From Aldehydirespirator sp965116965 (GTDB taxonomy: Bacteria; Actinomycetota; Acidimicrobiia; Acidimicrobiales; Aldehydirespiratoraceae): DNA of 64,000 bases. The first letter of the stretch is position 1. Every line of letters begins with the position of its first letter. Shown here in pieces: positions 1-8,536 of the stretch. A program made the translations under genes and the position numbers. A model generated the notes under the pieces. That model saw only the letters and a list, made by a program, of their open reading frames with translations. It had not been told where the DNA came from and did not search any database. The DNA lies in the NCBI GenBank assembly GCA_965116965.1, contig OZ220743.1, positions 248,001 to 312,000 on the forward strand. The letters are read 5' to 3'.

Positions 1-392
1 TTGTCGCGCAGGCGCCGCCCGTAGGGCGAGGCCAGGTCCACATCGGGCACCAGCGCGACCTCGACGGGCGAGCGCGCCGAGAGCACCCAGGTGGGAAGCG
101 CGTGGCCATCGCGCTGGCACAGCGCGTGGACCACCGCAGCGGTCTTGGCCGCGACAGTCGCATCGGTGCCCTCGGGCAGGCCGTCTGAGAGCATCAGGGC
201 CCTGGACTCGGGCTGGTTGTTCCAGTCCTTAATGAACTGCACAACCGGCCAGAAGCCGGCACCGCGGCCACCGCTGTCGATGGCCAGAGCGGCCGGGATC
301 TCGCCCACGACCATGTAGGGGCTGGCCAGCACTGGCCGAGCACCACTAGCGCCCTCGTCACGCTCTTGTATAGGAGAGTCCACGTCATTCAT
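1..392 (-). CDS. Hypothetical protein, N-terminal part (cut by window edge)
   Basis: An open frame begins at an ATG at 392 on the minus strand and stays open through base 1, so about 130 N-terminal residues are visible and the C-terminus lies outside. The protein starts MNDVDSPIQERDEG, then reads through a region with motifs such as YMVVGEIPAALAID and VHALCQRDGHALPTWVL. I do not recognise a characterised family and see no signal peptide or membrane segment. A TATGAT-like -10 sits about 20 bases upstream on the minus strand. The start region is low in GC compared with the body, as for other accessory genes here. Function unknown; reality of the frame is supported by its length and codon bias. 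Confidence 0.6.
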   Translation of the reverse strand, partial: MNDVDSPIQERDEGASGARPVLASPYMVVGEIPAALAIDSGGRGAGFWPVVQFIKDWNNQPESRALMLSDGLPEGTDATVAAKTAAVVHALCQRDGHALPTWVLSARSPVEVALVPDVDLASPYGRRLRD

Positions 393-511
393 TGAGAGAA
401 CCTTATCAGCAATATCATACATTCGAGCACTCCGGCCCGGAACCCGGCCCGGTTGAAGGCCTCAAGTCAGTAACAAGTTGATACACGCTCAACTCGGTTC
501 GCGTCCCCCGA

Positions 512-839
512 TTGAACCAGCTGAACGATCGGTCTGCCTATCCTCGCCAGGTCCAGGACTTGGGAAGACAGACCACAGCGGCCGTCGAGGAGTTCCTCGA
601 CGGCCACCACCGCGTGTTCCTGCACCGCACCCCCACCCACGCATCCTGGCTCAACCAGATCGAGATGTGGTTCTCCATCCTCACCCGACAACTCCTCGAC
701 ACAGCCGAGTTCGCCCACACCAGCGACCTCGCCGGAGCCATCCTCGACCACATCGACGACTACAACAACCGGGCCAAACCCTTCAAATGGACCTACCACC
801 CAAACCAACAGCCACAGAACTTACGCGCGTGACCACTAG
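512..839 (+). pseudogene. IS630-family transposase, C-terminal remnant with IS right end
   Basis: Only the last ~100 residues of a DDE-type transposase remain. They contain the typical IS630 block with TPTHASWLNQIEMWFSIL, including the final acidic catalytic residue of the DDE triad, and the ending DDYNNRAKPFKWTY. The N-terminal HTH and the first two catalytic acids are missing, so it cannot be active. The sequence just after the stop, GACCACTAG at 831-839, is probably the right terminal inverted repeat, because the same CTAGTGGTC motif bounds a small element at 27.5 kb. The remnant marks an old insertion beside a broken methyltransferase. Confidence 0.8.
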
Positions 840-965
840 CCCACGGCCCTGTTGACCTCGCTCACAATCCATGGAGGATTCTTGGCTGCACCCTGGGGAC
901 AGGCCTGGGGGGGTTTCACGAGCGGCCGTCGCGGAGTGTCACAGGTCTTCCGTACTGTGCGCGAC

Positions 966-1928
966 ATGGGCGAACGTCTGTTCGATATTGGTGTCGAAGA
1001 TCCTCCCTTGACGAGACGGGAGCGGTTAGCGTCGGAGGCGATGAGACGCCGCGAGGAGTCGGGCTCGGCGATGCCGTACCGACGCGTTGCCTCTGGTGAC
1101 ACTGGGCCCGTGGGTCAGATGGATGACTCCGTGCTGATTTGTGGGCCGGCGTTGGAGGGGCTCGACATGCTGCCGGATCGCAGCGTGCGCACGGTGGTGA
1201 CGTCGCCGCCGTATTGGTCGCTTCGCGACTACGAAGCCGACGGGCAGATCGGACGGGACGACGCGCTGGGCGATTACGTCAAGAGCATTGCGGTGACCTT
1301 CGACAAGGTGCGCCGGGTGCTCACCGACGACGGCACGGTGTGGCTCAACGTGGGCGACAGCTACACCTCCGGCAACCGCCGGTACCGGGCTCCGGATCGC
1401 AAGAACCGGGCCCGGGCGATGCGGGTTCGCCCGACTACGCCCGAAGGTCTCAAGCCCAAGGACCTCATCGGGGTGCCCTGGCGGCTGGCGCTGGCGCTGC
1501 AGGACGCGGGATGGTGGCTGCGTTCGGAGGTGATCTGGCACAAGCCCAACGCGCACCCGGAGTCGGTGAAGGACCGGCCCACCAAGGCCCACGAGACGGT
1601 GTTTCTGTTGTCCAAGAGCCAGGACTACTAATACGACGTGGACGCGGTGCGCGGTCCCAACGACAGGCGGCTTCGCACCGTGTGGGACGTCAACACCGAG
1701 CCCCGTCGGCGCGCCGACAGCGGCGTGGACGACCATCCGGCGGTGATGCCGATGACGCTGGCCCGTCAGTGCGTGATGATCACCAGCGAGCCCGGCGACG
1801 TGGTGCTCGACCCTTACGCCGGATCGGGAACGACGCTTCTGGCCGCTCGTGAGCTGGATCGCCGCTGGGTGGGCATCGAGTTGAACCCTGCCTTCGTTGA
1901 CCTGATCGAGCATCGTCTGGCGCTGTGA
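966..1928 (+). pseudogene. Site-specific DNA methyltransferase (N4-cytosine/N6-adenine, beta-type order), interrupted by one in-frame TAA
   Basis: The protein has the permuted order of beta-class methyltransferases: catalytic motif IV TSPPYWSLRDY near residue 80, a target-recognition middle part (RVLTDDGTVWLNVGDSY), and the SAM-binding motif I DPYAGSGTTLLAARELD near the C-terminus. The SPPY form is typical of N4-cytosine enzymes. The frame is intact from 966 to 1928 except for a TAA at 1629-1631, in the sequence D-Y-stop-Y-D, where family members usually have an aromatic residue. A single base change would restore it. The start at 966 is chosen because TACTGT lies seven bases upstream as a leaderless -10 box. 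A 4-bp GTGA overlap couples it to a small downstream ORF. It is either a recent pseudogene or depends on readthrough. Confidence 0.8.
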
Positions 1929-2107
1929 GCGACCGCGAGTCCCTCAAGCGGAGCATCGATGGCCTGTCGCCGATGGGCGTGCGGTTCGTTGCCCGCATGG
2001 TCGAGTCCCTGGCCGACCCGCCCCGGGTCCAGTTCCCGGAATCAAGATCCACCTGGATCAGCCGGCACGGTCATAGACCAACGCGAGCCCCGGACACATG
2101 CGGCTGA
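1925..2107 (+). CDS. Small hypothetical protein coupled to the methyltransferase
   Basis: A 60-residue frame starts at a GTG that overlaps the methyltransferase stop codon (GTGA). The N-terminal half (SLKRSIDGLSPMGVRFVARM, then VESL) looks like a short amphipathic helix pair and is plausible protein; the C-terminal third is arginine-rich and less convincing, so the true end may have been altered by a frameshift. I do not recognise the family. Its position after a methyltransferase suggests a partner subunit or a shortened restriction gene, but nothing in the residues proves that. Confidence 0.35.
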   Translation: MSDRESLKRSIDGLSPMGVRFVARMVESLADPPRVQFPESRSTWISRHGHRPTRAPDTCG

Positions 2108-2121
2108 GCGTGTGCTGACGA

Positions 2122-3483
2122 TCAGGTGCCCGCCCCGGCCCGTGTCTGCTTGCGGATGTTGGCAGGCCTCGGCTGGTGGTTGCGGCTCCGCCGGCGCCGG
2201 GAGCGGTTCTTCGCTCTCCCGCCTTCGGGCTTGCGAGATCGCTGGTTGGCATCCTGGCGTCGCGGCCTGCCATCTTCGCGTCGCGGCTGCGAGTCGACAG
2301 CGGGTTGACGGGTTGGATCGGCGATCACCGCCGGCTCCATGGGGCGGCTTGCGCCACCGTCGAGCGACCGGACGGCGGTGAGATCCACATCGGTGAGCGG
2401 CTGTTGCAGGTCCAGCTCGCGCTGCATGTGCCGCAGTTCCTTGACCTGACCGGGCTGCACGAGCGAGACCACGACGCCGCCCCGGCCGGCCCGGGCGGTG
2501 CGCCCCGACCGGTGGAGGTAGGTCTTGTGGTCGCCGGGGGGGTCGTAGTGGATCACGGCGTTCAAGCCCTCGACATGGATGCCCCGGGCGGCGACGTCGG
2601 TCGCGATCAGCGCTTCCACCCTGCCGGACGCGAAGGCCTCCAGCGCTCGGGTGCGCTGGTTCTGGCTCCGGCCGCCGTGGATCGCGGCGGCGCGAACACC
2701 GATCCGGTCGAATCGGCGGGCCAGCCGGTCACAGCCGTGACGGGTCCGGCAGAACACGATCGCCGAGCCGGCGGCGGTGACCGCGTCGGCGGCCACCTCG
2801 GTGCGTTCGGTGCTGGACACGTTCCAGAACAAGTGGTCGGCCGCGACCACGTCGGGCGTCTCCTCGCCGATCTCGTATCGCACGGGACGATGCTGGTAGT
2901 CGCGGGTGAGCGACGCCACGTCACCGTCGAGCGTGGCGGAGAACAGCATCGTCTGCGGCTCCGGCGCGGTCTGGTCGAGCAGGCGACGCACAGCGGGGAT
3001 GAACCCCATGTCGGCCATCCGGTCGGCCTCGTCTATGACGATCCTGTCCACTGCGGACAGGCTGACCTCTCGCTGCTCGATCAAGTCTTCGAGACGGCCG
3101 GGACAGGCCACCAGGATGTCGACGCCTCGGCGAAGGGCTCTGCGCTGGGCGTCGTAGCCCACACCGCCGTAGACGACGGCCACACGGACGTCGCCGGCGA
3201 AGGATTGGATCTCGGTCTTGATCTGGTCGGCGAGCTCGCGTGTGGGCGCCAGCACCAGCGCCTTGGGCTTGTGCGGCACGGCCCGGGCGACGTTGGCCAC
3301 GAGCGGGATGCCGAAGGCCAGCGTCTTTCCCGACCCGGTGGGGGCGCGGCCGCAGATGTCGTGTCCGGCCAAAGCGTCGGCCAGGACGGCCGCCTGGATC
3401 TCGAACGGCTCAATGATGCCGCACGACGCGAGGGCGCGATATATGGAATGGGGGACGCCCAGCTGGGCGAAGGTGGGGGACAT
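2122..3483 (-). CDS. DEAD-box ATP-dependent RNA helicase (RhlE/DeaD type)
   Basis: This 453-residue protein carries the full DEAD-box set: Q-motif region near residue 30, Walker A APTGSGKT at 47-54, DEAD at 151-154, SAT at 182-184, and the C-terminal RecA lobe with the HRSGRTARAG arginine-finger motif. It would unwind short RNA duplexes in ribosome assembly, mRNA decay or cold adaptation in the cytoplasm. After about residue 365 follows a basic, Arg/Lys/Gln-rich tail without fold, as in many actinobacterial members, likely for RNA binding. An ATG seven codons further upstream exists, but AAGGAGAA placed just before the ATG at 3483 decides the start. It stands alone, convergent with the methyltransferase unit. 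Confidence 0.93.
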   Translation of the reverse strand: MSPTFAQLGVPHSIYRALASCGIIEPFEIQAAVLADALAGHDICGRAPTGSGKTLAFGIPLVANVARAVPHKPKALVLAPTRELADQIKTEIQSFAGDVRVAVVYGGVGYDAQRRALRRGVDILVACPGRLEDLIEQREVSLSAVDRIVIDEADRMADMGFIPAVRRLLDQTAPEPQTMLFSATLDGDVASLTRDYQHRPVRYEIGEETPDVVAADHLFWNVSSTERTEVAADAVTAAGSAIVFCRTRHGCDRLARRFDRIGVRAAAIHGGRSQNQRTRALEAFASGRVEALIATDVAARGIHVEGLNAVIHYDPPGDHKTYLHRSGRTARAGRGGVVVSLVQPGQVKELRHMQRELDLQQPLTDVDLTAVRSLDGGASRPMEPAVIADPTRQPAVDSQPRREDGRPRRQDANQRSRKPEGGRAKNRSRRRRSRNHQPRPANIRKQTRAGAGT

Positions 3484-3668
3484 TGTTCTCCTTGCCCGCG
3501 TCATGCAGGCGAATAACAGGGTTCGGTTGCGCCTCAGGTATCAGGAGGCCTGGCGGATGTCTCGGGTTTGGTTCACCATGACCGGAAGAACCAACACCCG
3601 TCTGCGAACCCGCCAACCGGACGTCCCGGCTGGATATCCACAGGCTAACAGCGCAAGGGCCGCGATCC

Positions 3669-5126
3669 TCAGCGGCCGCTCCAGAGGCCCTCGCGCTCGA
3701 GGCCGGCCATGACTTCTTCGATGCCGGCCCGCAGCGTGTCGACCAGCCAGTCGATCTGGTCGGTGGTCAGCACCAGCGGCGGCGACAGCACGTTGAGGCG
3801 CCCGATGGGACGCACCAGCAAGCCCCGGGCGTCGCAGGCGTCGGAGATGCGCCGGCCGATCTCCACCTCAGGGGGGAACATCTCCCTGGTCTCGCGGTCG
3901 GCGACATTCTCCAAGCACATCATGAAGCACTTGCCGCGGATGTCGCCCACGATGGGCAGATCGCTGAGGGTGTGCAAGCGCTCCTCGAAGTAGGGGCCGA
4001 CCTGGCGCACGTGGCCGCAGATGTCCTCACGCTCGAAGATCTCGATGTTGGCCAGCGCGGCCGCGCACGACACCGGGTGACCCGAGTAGGTGTAGCCGTG
4101 GGCGAACTCCGCTCCGGGCGCCTGCGGCACCGAGATCACTTCGTAGATCTCGTCGGACAGCAGGCTGGCCGACAGCGGCGCGTACCCGGACGTGAGTCCC
4201 TTGGCAGAGCTGATGATGTCGGGCTGGATGTCGAACACGTCCTTGCTGGCGAAGAAGTGCCCGAGCCGGCCGAAAGCGGTGACCACCTCGTCGGAGACGT
4301 AGAGGATCCCGAACTCGCGGCAGGCTTCTCGCATCCTGGGCAGGTAGCCGGGGGGCGGCACCAGCACCCCGCCCGCGCCCATGATCGGCTCGGCGAGGAA
4401 GGCGGCCACGTTCTCCGCGCCCAACTCCTCGACCTTGGCCCTGAACTGGTCGACGAGGTGGTCGGTGTACTCGTCCGGGGTCATGCCGTCGGAGCGCCGG
4501 TAGATGTCGGGACCGTCAACCCGGGTGATGAGCGGCTCGCCGATGATGTCGAAGCCGATGTGGTCGTGGGCCACCCCGGTGAGCGACATGGCCAGGTAGC
4601 TGGAGCCGTGGTAGCTGTTGACCCGGGTGATGATGGTCTTCTTGTCGGGCTGGCCGAGGCGGTTGAAGTAGAAGTGGATGATCCGCACCGCGGTGTCGTT
4701 GGCGTCCGACCCGGACAGGCCGAAGAACACATGATTGAGATCTCCCGGCGCCAGCGAGGCCAGCTTGTGGGCCAGGGTGGCTCCCGGCACGGAGGTGGTG
4801 TTGGTGAACGGCGAGTAGTAGGCCAGCTTGCGGGCCTGGGTGGCCATGGCGTCGGCGATCTCGGTCCGGCCGTAGCCGGCGTTCACGCACCACAGCCCGC
4901 CCTGGGCGTCGAGGTAGCGCCGGCCGTCGGAGTCGTAGACGTAGGCGCCCTCGGACTCGGTCATCACCAGGGCGCCCTCGTCCTTCCAGACGGCGTAGTC
5001 GGTGAAGGGGTGGATGTAGTGGTCGACGTCCTTGCGCCAGAGTTCCTGGGTGTCGTAGGCGTCGAACCGGCTGGGCGCCTCCTGAACCACCGCCGGGGCA
5101 CCGCCGGTGAACATGGTCTCGGTCAT
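3669..5126 (-). CDS. Class III (omega) aminotransferase, PLP-dependent
   Basis: At 485 residues this has the normal length for class III aminotransferases. The PLP-binding features are present: GLSGSDAND (about 136-144) for the phosphate, SDEV with Asp279 facing the pyridine nitrogen, and the Schiff-base lysine K309 in SSAKGLTSGY. The N-terminus (HYIHPFTDY) resembles the subgroup that uses pyruvate or alpha-ketoglutarate with omega-amino acids such as taurine, beta-alanine or putrescine-type amines. Substrate cannot be set from sequence alone. GAGGAGAG precedes the ATG. The gene is monocistronic as far as visible, with a 347-base upstream gap that holds the double hairpin described separately. 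Confidence 0.9.
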   Translation of the reverse strand: MTETMFTGGAPAVVQEAPSRFDAYDTQELWRKDVDHYIHPFTDYAVWKDEGALVMTESEGAYVYDSDGRRYLDAQGGLWCVNAGYGRTEIADAMATQARKLAYYSPFTNTTSVPGATLAHKLASLAPGDLNHVFFGLSGSDANDTAVRIIHFYFNRLGQPDKKTIITRVNSYHGSSYLAMSLTGVAHDHIGFDIIGEPLITRVDGPDIYRRSDGMTPDEYTDHLVDQFRAKVEELGAENVAAFLAEPIMGAGGVLVPPPGYLPRMREACREFGILYVSDEVVTAFGRLGHFFASKDVFDIQPDIISSAKGLTSGYAPLSASLLSDEIYEVISVPQAPGAEFAHGYTYSGHPVSCAAALANIEIFEREDICGHVRQVGPYFEERLHTLSDLPIVGDIRGKCFMMCLENVADRETREMFPPEVEIGRRISDACDARGLLVRPIGRLNVLSPPLVLTTDQIDWLVDTLRAGIEEVMAGLEREGLWSGR

Positions 5127-5336
5127 CGCTCTCCTCTCGGGCCTCTCAGTCTCGGCCGGACGCTAGCGCAACACGGGTACCGCGCCCGCCTGCCAGCCCG
5201 GCAGCGACGAACGGCCAGGGCGCGCCTCTGGAGTCTCCGGCGGCTGGAGCGAGACGTGCAAGAGGATTGACCCTCGTCTTGCCTCATCCGCCCTCATGGA
5301 TTGTCACGCGGCTGCGATACTGTGTCGGCATATCCT

Positions 5337-5382
5337 CCCAGTCGCTTCGGTGGCTGGGCGAAGGCCCGCTTCGGCGGGCCTT
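5337..5382 (+). other. Tandem UUCG-capped hairpins (candidate small RNA or terminator)
   Basis: Two stem-loops lie next to each other. The first (5337-5358) pairs CCCAGTCGC with GTGGCTGGG around TTCG, including two G-T pairs; the second (5361-5382) pairs AAGGCCCGC with GCGGGCCTT around TTCG, a perfect 9-bp stem. The following bases CGAGCTTTCT give a weak T-rich tail on the plus strand. TGCGATACT at 5313-5321 reads as an extended -10 box on the plus strand about 15 bases before the first hairpin. No protein gene on the plus strand ends here, so a short independent transcript is possible. The rest of the 5127-5473 gap shows nothing else clear. Confidence 0.4.
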
Positions 5383-5473
5383 CGAGCTTTCTACCAGTGA
5401 CTGCCGGGCCGCGGCAGAGTCGAATGGCCACAAGGTTCACACACGTATCGGGACTCGGTTCCGCGGGCGTCGC

Positions 5474-6505
5474 TCACCAGGCTTGCGTAGCCGCCTCGAT
5501 GTGGTGGCCAGTGATGGCGTTGGAACCGGCATCGGCAGCCTCGACTAGAGCGATGTGAGCGATTTGCAGCACGGCGCGAAGCGACGCACGCCTCGTGTAT
5601 TGACCGAAGAGCGCTTCGACGGCCGACTCCGTAAGGACCTCAGCGAGAGGCAGCACATCCCCGCTGCCAACTGGTTCCGCAGTATGCACCTGCACGCGTC
5701 GCTCCAGGACGCGAGCGAGCTGCTCGACTGTGGGGACCTCCGGAATCTCAACACGAGTGTCGAGGAACGTCAAGACCCCCGCCGCACCGTCCTGGGTGTC
5801 CAGGTAGCCGGTGTGAGTGGCTACAACAACTGACGCCCGCAACTCAGCCAGCCAGCGAATGCCCTCTCCGAAGAAGCCCCGCACGGCTGCCCGGTGATCC
5901 GGATCCACCCATCGATCCGTGTCATCAAAGACGAACACCGGCTCAAGCTCGGCCGAACGGATCATCCGAAGACACTGCTCGATCACTTCAACCTTCTCAG
6001 CAAGGGGGATCTGTTCGTGGCTCGCGGTCTGTTTGCTGATCTCTTGAGACAGCTCTCCCGACAGCCAGCCCATCAGTCCCCCGCTAATGCCCCGCCGTCG
6101 GCTGCTGGCGTGAGTCACATCACGCTGCTCTCCAATCACCGCCATACCTGCGGTGGCTGTCGTTGCGGTCGCGGCTTCCAGCCGTAACTGGGCGATCACC
6201 GCATCAGCCACCGATCTCGCCTCCCCGGCACCCACCTCAAGCGCGTGAACCGGAACGAGAATCGGCGCGACTCCATCGGCCGTGGGACCGAGAACGTAGG
6301 ACACGAGGCTTGACTTTCCGCAGCCACTCCCGGCGATGAGAGCCACTCGATCCCGTCGACGGGCACCAGCCTCAAGGCGGCCCTCGACATGGCAGCCGGG
6401 CACCATCGATTCGAATGGCACGTGAAGAGCGCCCAGATCATCACGCGGCGGCGTCGCGTTGAAGGCGCGCGACTGAACCAGCGCGCGAAGCGCATCACCG
6501 CTCAT
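5474..6505 (-). CDS. AAA/STAND-like ATPase, second gene of two-ATPase operon
   Basis: A 343-residue protein with a canonical Walker A GSGCGKSS (about 59-66) and Walker B VFVFDDTD (about 190-197), followed by a helical region consistent with an ORC/Cdc6- or STAND-type ATPase module. The ATG at 6505 is preferred because GGAG lies six bases before it; ATGs at 6517 and 6538 are possible. It overlaps the end of the upstream ATPase gene by 11 bp, so the two are translationally coupled. I do not recognise a named family. Paired ATPases of this sort can form heteromeric switches, possibly for defence or replication control, but that is inference. Confidence 0.7.
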   Translation of the reverse strand: MSGDALRALVQSRAFNATPPRDDLGALHVPFESMVPGCHVEGRLEAGARRRDRVALIAGSGCGKSSLVSYVLGPTADGVAPILVPVHALEVGAGEARSVADAVIAQLRLEAATATTATAGMAVIGEQRDVTHASSRRRGISGGLMGWLSGELSQEISKQTASHEQIPLAEKVEVIEQCLRMIRSAELEPVFVFDDTDRWVDPDHRAAVRGFFGEGIRWLAELRASVVVATHTGYLDTQDGAAGVLTFLDTRVEIPEVPTVEQLARVLERRVQVHTAEPVGSGDVLPLAEVLTESAVEALFGQYTRRASLRAVLQIAHIALVEAADAGSNAITGHHIEAATQAW

Positions 6506-7532
6506 CTCGTGCTCCATGTTGAGGTTCGGACACGACATCGACGACCATGTGACGTCCTGCGGGCACGGCGAAGAGCTTGCGCCGACCTTCCCGTCGAGCG
6601 GCCACTAGACCATCGGCTTCAAGCTCGGCGAGCAATTGCACAACCCGGCTACGGGTGACGCCCACTTCTTCGAGCAACTGCTCGTCACCTGCGTGGGTGG
6701 GTCCATAGTGGATCAACGCGTCCACCAGCCTGTTGGCCGTCGGCTTCAAACTGGCGCGGGCAGACTGCAGGTCCTCAAGCTGACGTGTCGCATCCAGCAA
6801 GTCATCAGAGAGATACAGGTCGCGCAGCACAGTCAGCGCTCGTCGCGGCGTACATGGCGCAACCGCGTCGAGGACTGAGTCAGCTGTCTTCATGAGCAGG
6901 CTGCCCTCCTCAGGTGTACCGCTCGCCGCCCGCAGACGCAGTAGCTCACGCAGTCCCTCATGATCGAACGGAAGCAGCTCTACGACAGTGTCGAAGAAGG
7001 TGTCAGCAGGAGGATCGAGTGACGCCGACGTCCCCGCTACCACCCATTGGAGCGGAAGCTCCCATAGCCCGTCACGCAAGCGCCCGAACAGCTCCTGGCA
7101 GTCCTTCCGGTCAACGTCGTCCACCAGCACGACACTCGGCGGCTCGCCACCTACCGGACCCAGGGCCTTCTTCAGGTGGCGCAACGGATCCGCAACGATC
7201 TTGGTTTCCGTGGTCGCCATGACCGAGAGTGCGTCTACCCATGGAGCACGTCGAGTTCGCTTCAGAGGAACGCCCGTCACTGCCAGCTCAACCTGATCGA
7301 GTCGGTCCGCCAGGGTCTCGAACCCGTGCAGGCGGACGTAGCGTGCTTGAGGCCGGTCACGTTCGACTTGCCTCAGGAAGGAGGTGCGGCCGCTGCCCGG
7401 CGGACCGTGTACGTAGGCGTTCAGACCGAGATCCAAGGCCCGCCGGACGCGTTGGAGTTCTGAGCTACGATCAGCAAAGAGCTGATGGTCCGCGTCGGAG
7501 GCGGTGAGCGGCCGCTGGCCCAGTAACAACAT
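6495..7532 (-). CDS. ORC-like ATPase with C-terminal winged helix, first gene of two-ATPase operon
   Basis: This 345-residue protein has an Orc1/Cdc6-like layout: a P-loop GPPGSGRTS at 43-51, Walker B VVLVDDVD at 134-141, a lid region, and a C-terminal winged-helix (about 270-330, with GVTRSRVVQLLAELEADGL) expected to bind DNA. The invariant Walker A lysine is an arginine, so ATP hydrolysis may be weak or lost; the partner gene keeps a normal lysine. The start at ATG 7532 is chosen because TAAGAT (7540-7545) sits a leaderless distance upstream, although an in-frame GTG lies at 7538. A palindrome overlaps this promoter, suggesting autoregulation by the winged helix. Confidence 0.7.
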   Translation of the reverse strand: MLLLGQRPLTASDADHQLFADRSSELQRVRRALDLGLNAYVHGPPGSGRTSFLRQVERDRPQARYVRLHGFETLADRLDQVELAVTGVPLKRTRRAPWVDALSVMATTETKIVADPLRHLKKALGPVGGEPPSVVLVDDVDRKDCQELFGRLRDGLWELPLQWVVAGTSASLDPPADTFFDTVVELLPFDHEGLRELLRLRAASGTPEEGSLLMKTADSVLDAVAPCTPRRALTVLRDLYLSDDLLDATRQLEDLQSARASLKPTANRLVDALIHYGPTHAGDEQLLEEVGVTRSRVVQLLAELEADGLVAARREGRRKLFAVPAGRHMVVDVVSEPQHGARDER

Positions 7533-7535
7533 TAC

Positions 7536-7556
7536 CACATCTTACAGTTAGATGTG
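7536..7556 (-). promoter_or_regulatory. Leaderless promoter with overlapping palindromic operator of the ATPase operon
   Basis: The perfect inverted repeat CACATCT-N7-AGATGTG covers the presumed -10 box TAAGAT on the minus strand, which ends seven bases before the ATG at 7532. A dimeric repressor bound here would block transcription. The winged-helix protein encoded by the first gene is the obvious candidate. Confidence 0.5.
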
Positions 7557-7590
7557 TGAGACAGCAAGTATCTTCTCGTAGTGCAACGGC

Positions 7591-8517
7591 TCAGAGCACA
7601 GCCACGACCTCGGACATGAAGCGCTCGGCGACCTCCGGGGCCTCCTCGGGGGAGAGATTGAAGTCGGGGATGATCAACTCGTCGGTGCCGGCCGCCGCGT
7701 AGGCGGCCACCTGCTCGACGAGCTGTTCCGGGGTGCCCACCAGCTCGGGGCGCCCCGACGCTCCGACCTGCAGGCGGGCCGCCTCGGCCTCGGAGTCGCA
7801 CATGCGCAGGATGACCGCCGCCGAGCGGGCGATGGTGGCCGGATCCCGGCCCTCGGCTTCGCAGAGCCGGTCGATGAGGGCATTGAAGTAGCGCATGTCG
7901 GCCACCGTGCACCAGCCGTTCCACTCGTGACCCCAGCGCACCATGGTCGGGATGGTGCGGCGCTCGCCCCGGCCCCCGATCATGATGGGCAGCGGATCCT
8001 GCAGCGGCTTCGGGGTCAGCGGCGCGCCCTGCAGGCGGTAGTGGGCGCCGTCGAAGTCGGTGCGCTCGTTGGCGAACAGGCCGGAGATCACCGCGCAGGC
8101 CTCCTCCAGCATGTCGGCCCGGCTCCGCACCGTCCCGAAGGTGAGGCCGTAGCGGCGGTGCTCGTTCTCCTGCCAGCCGGCGCCGAGTCCGAGCACGAGC
8201 CGGCCCCCGCTGATGTGGTCGACGGTGGCCGCCTGCTTGGCCAGCACCGCCGGGTGGCGGTAGGTGTTGCCGGTGACCATCGCCCCGAGGCGAACCCGGG
8301 GCACCGCCGCGGCGAGGGCGCCCAGCAGGGTCCAGCACTCGTGGGTGGGCAGCAACTCGGGGTCCACACCGGGCGGCTCGTGGCCGTAGCCCCCCTCGGG
8401 CGGCATGAAGTGGTCGGGCAGCCACAAGCCGTCCCAGCCGCTGGCCTCCGCGGCCCGGCTCACTGCCAGTATCTGGTCCCACCGGTGGACGCTCGACGGC
8501 CAGAATCCGAATCGCAT
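7591..8517 (-). CDS. LLM-class F420-dependent oxidoreductase
   Basis: The 308-residue protein matches luciferase-like (TIM-barrel) oxidoreductases of the F420 type: an N-terminal MRFGFWPSS strand, then AEASGWDGLWLPDHF, the central VDHISGGRLVLGLGAGWQ motif typical of the family, and the GGRGERRTIP segment. It would carry out hydride transfer with the deazaflavin F420 on an unknown substrate in the cytosol. Length is normal. It lies 19 bp after the VOC gene on the same strand, so the two probably form an operon. FMN-dependent use cannot be fully excluded, but F420 is usual for actinobacterial members. Confidence 0.9.
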   Translation of the reverse strand: MRFGFWPSSVHRWDQILAVSRAAEASGWDGLWLPDHFMPPEGGYGHEPPGVDPELLPTHECWTLLGALAAAVPRVRLGAMVTGNTYRHPAVLAKQAATVDHISGGRLVLGLGAGWQENEHRRYGLTFGTVRSRADMLEEACAVISGLFANERTDFDGAHYRLQGAPLTPKPLQDPLPIMIGGRGERRTIPTMVRWGHEWNGWCTVADMRYFNALIDRLCEAEGRDPATIARSAAVILRMCDSEAEAARLQVGASGRPELVGTPEQLVEQVAAYAAAGTDELIIPDFNLSPEEAPEVAERFMSEVVAVL

Positions 8518-8536
8518 AGCTCGACTTTCTAGCCCT

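Noticed and set aside
340..350. CACCACTAG inside the first gene considered as the left end of the IS630 element
   Set aside because: It lies within a continuous coding frame of the first gene and too far from the transposase remnant to be convincing.
2176..3516. Long plus-strand frame opposite the DEAD-box gene
   Set aside because: Rich in Gly/Arg/His with no motif, as expected for the antisense of a GC-rich gene; the minus strand has all helicase motifs.
5337..5382. Double hairpin considered as a tRNA or riboswitch
   Set aside because: No CCA end, anticodon arm or known aptamer pattern; only two simple stems.
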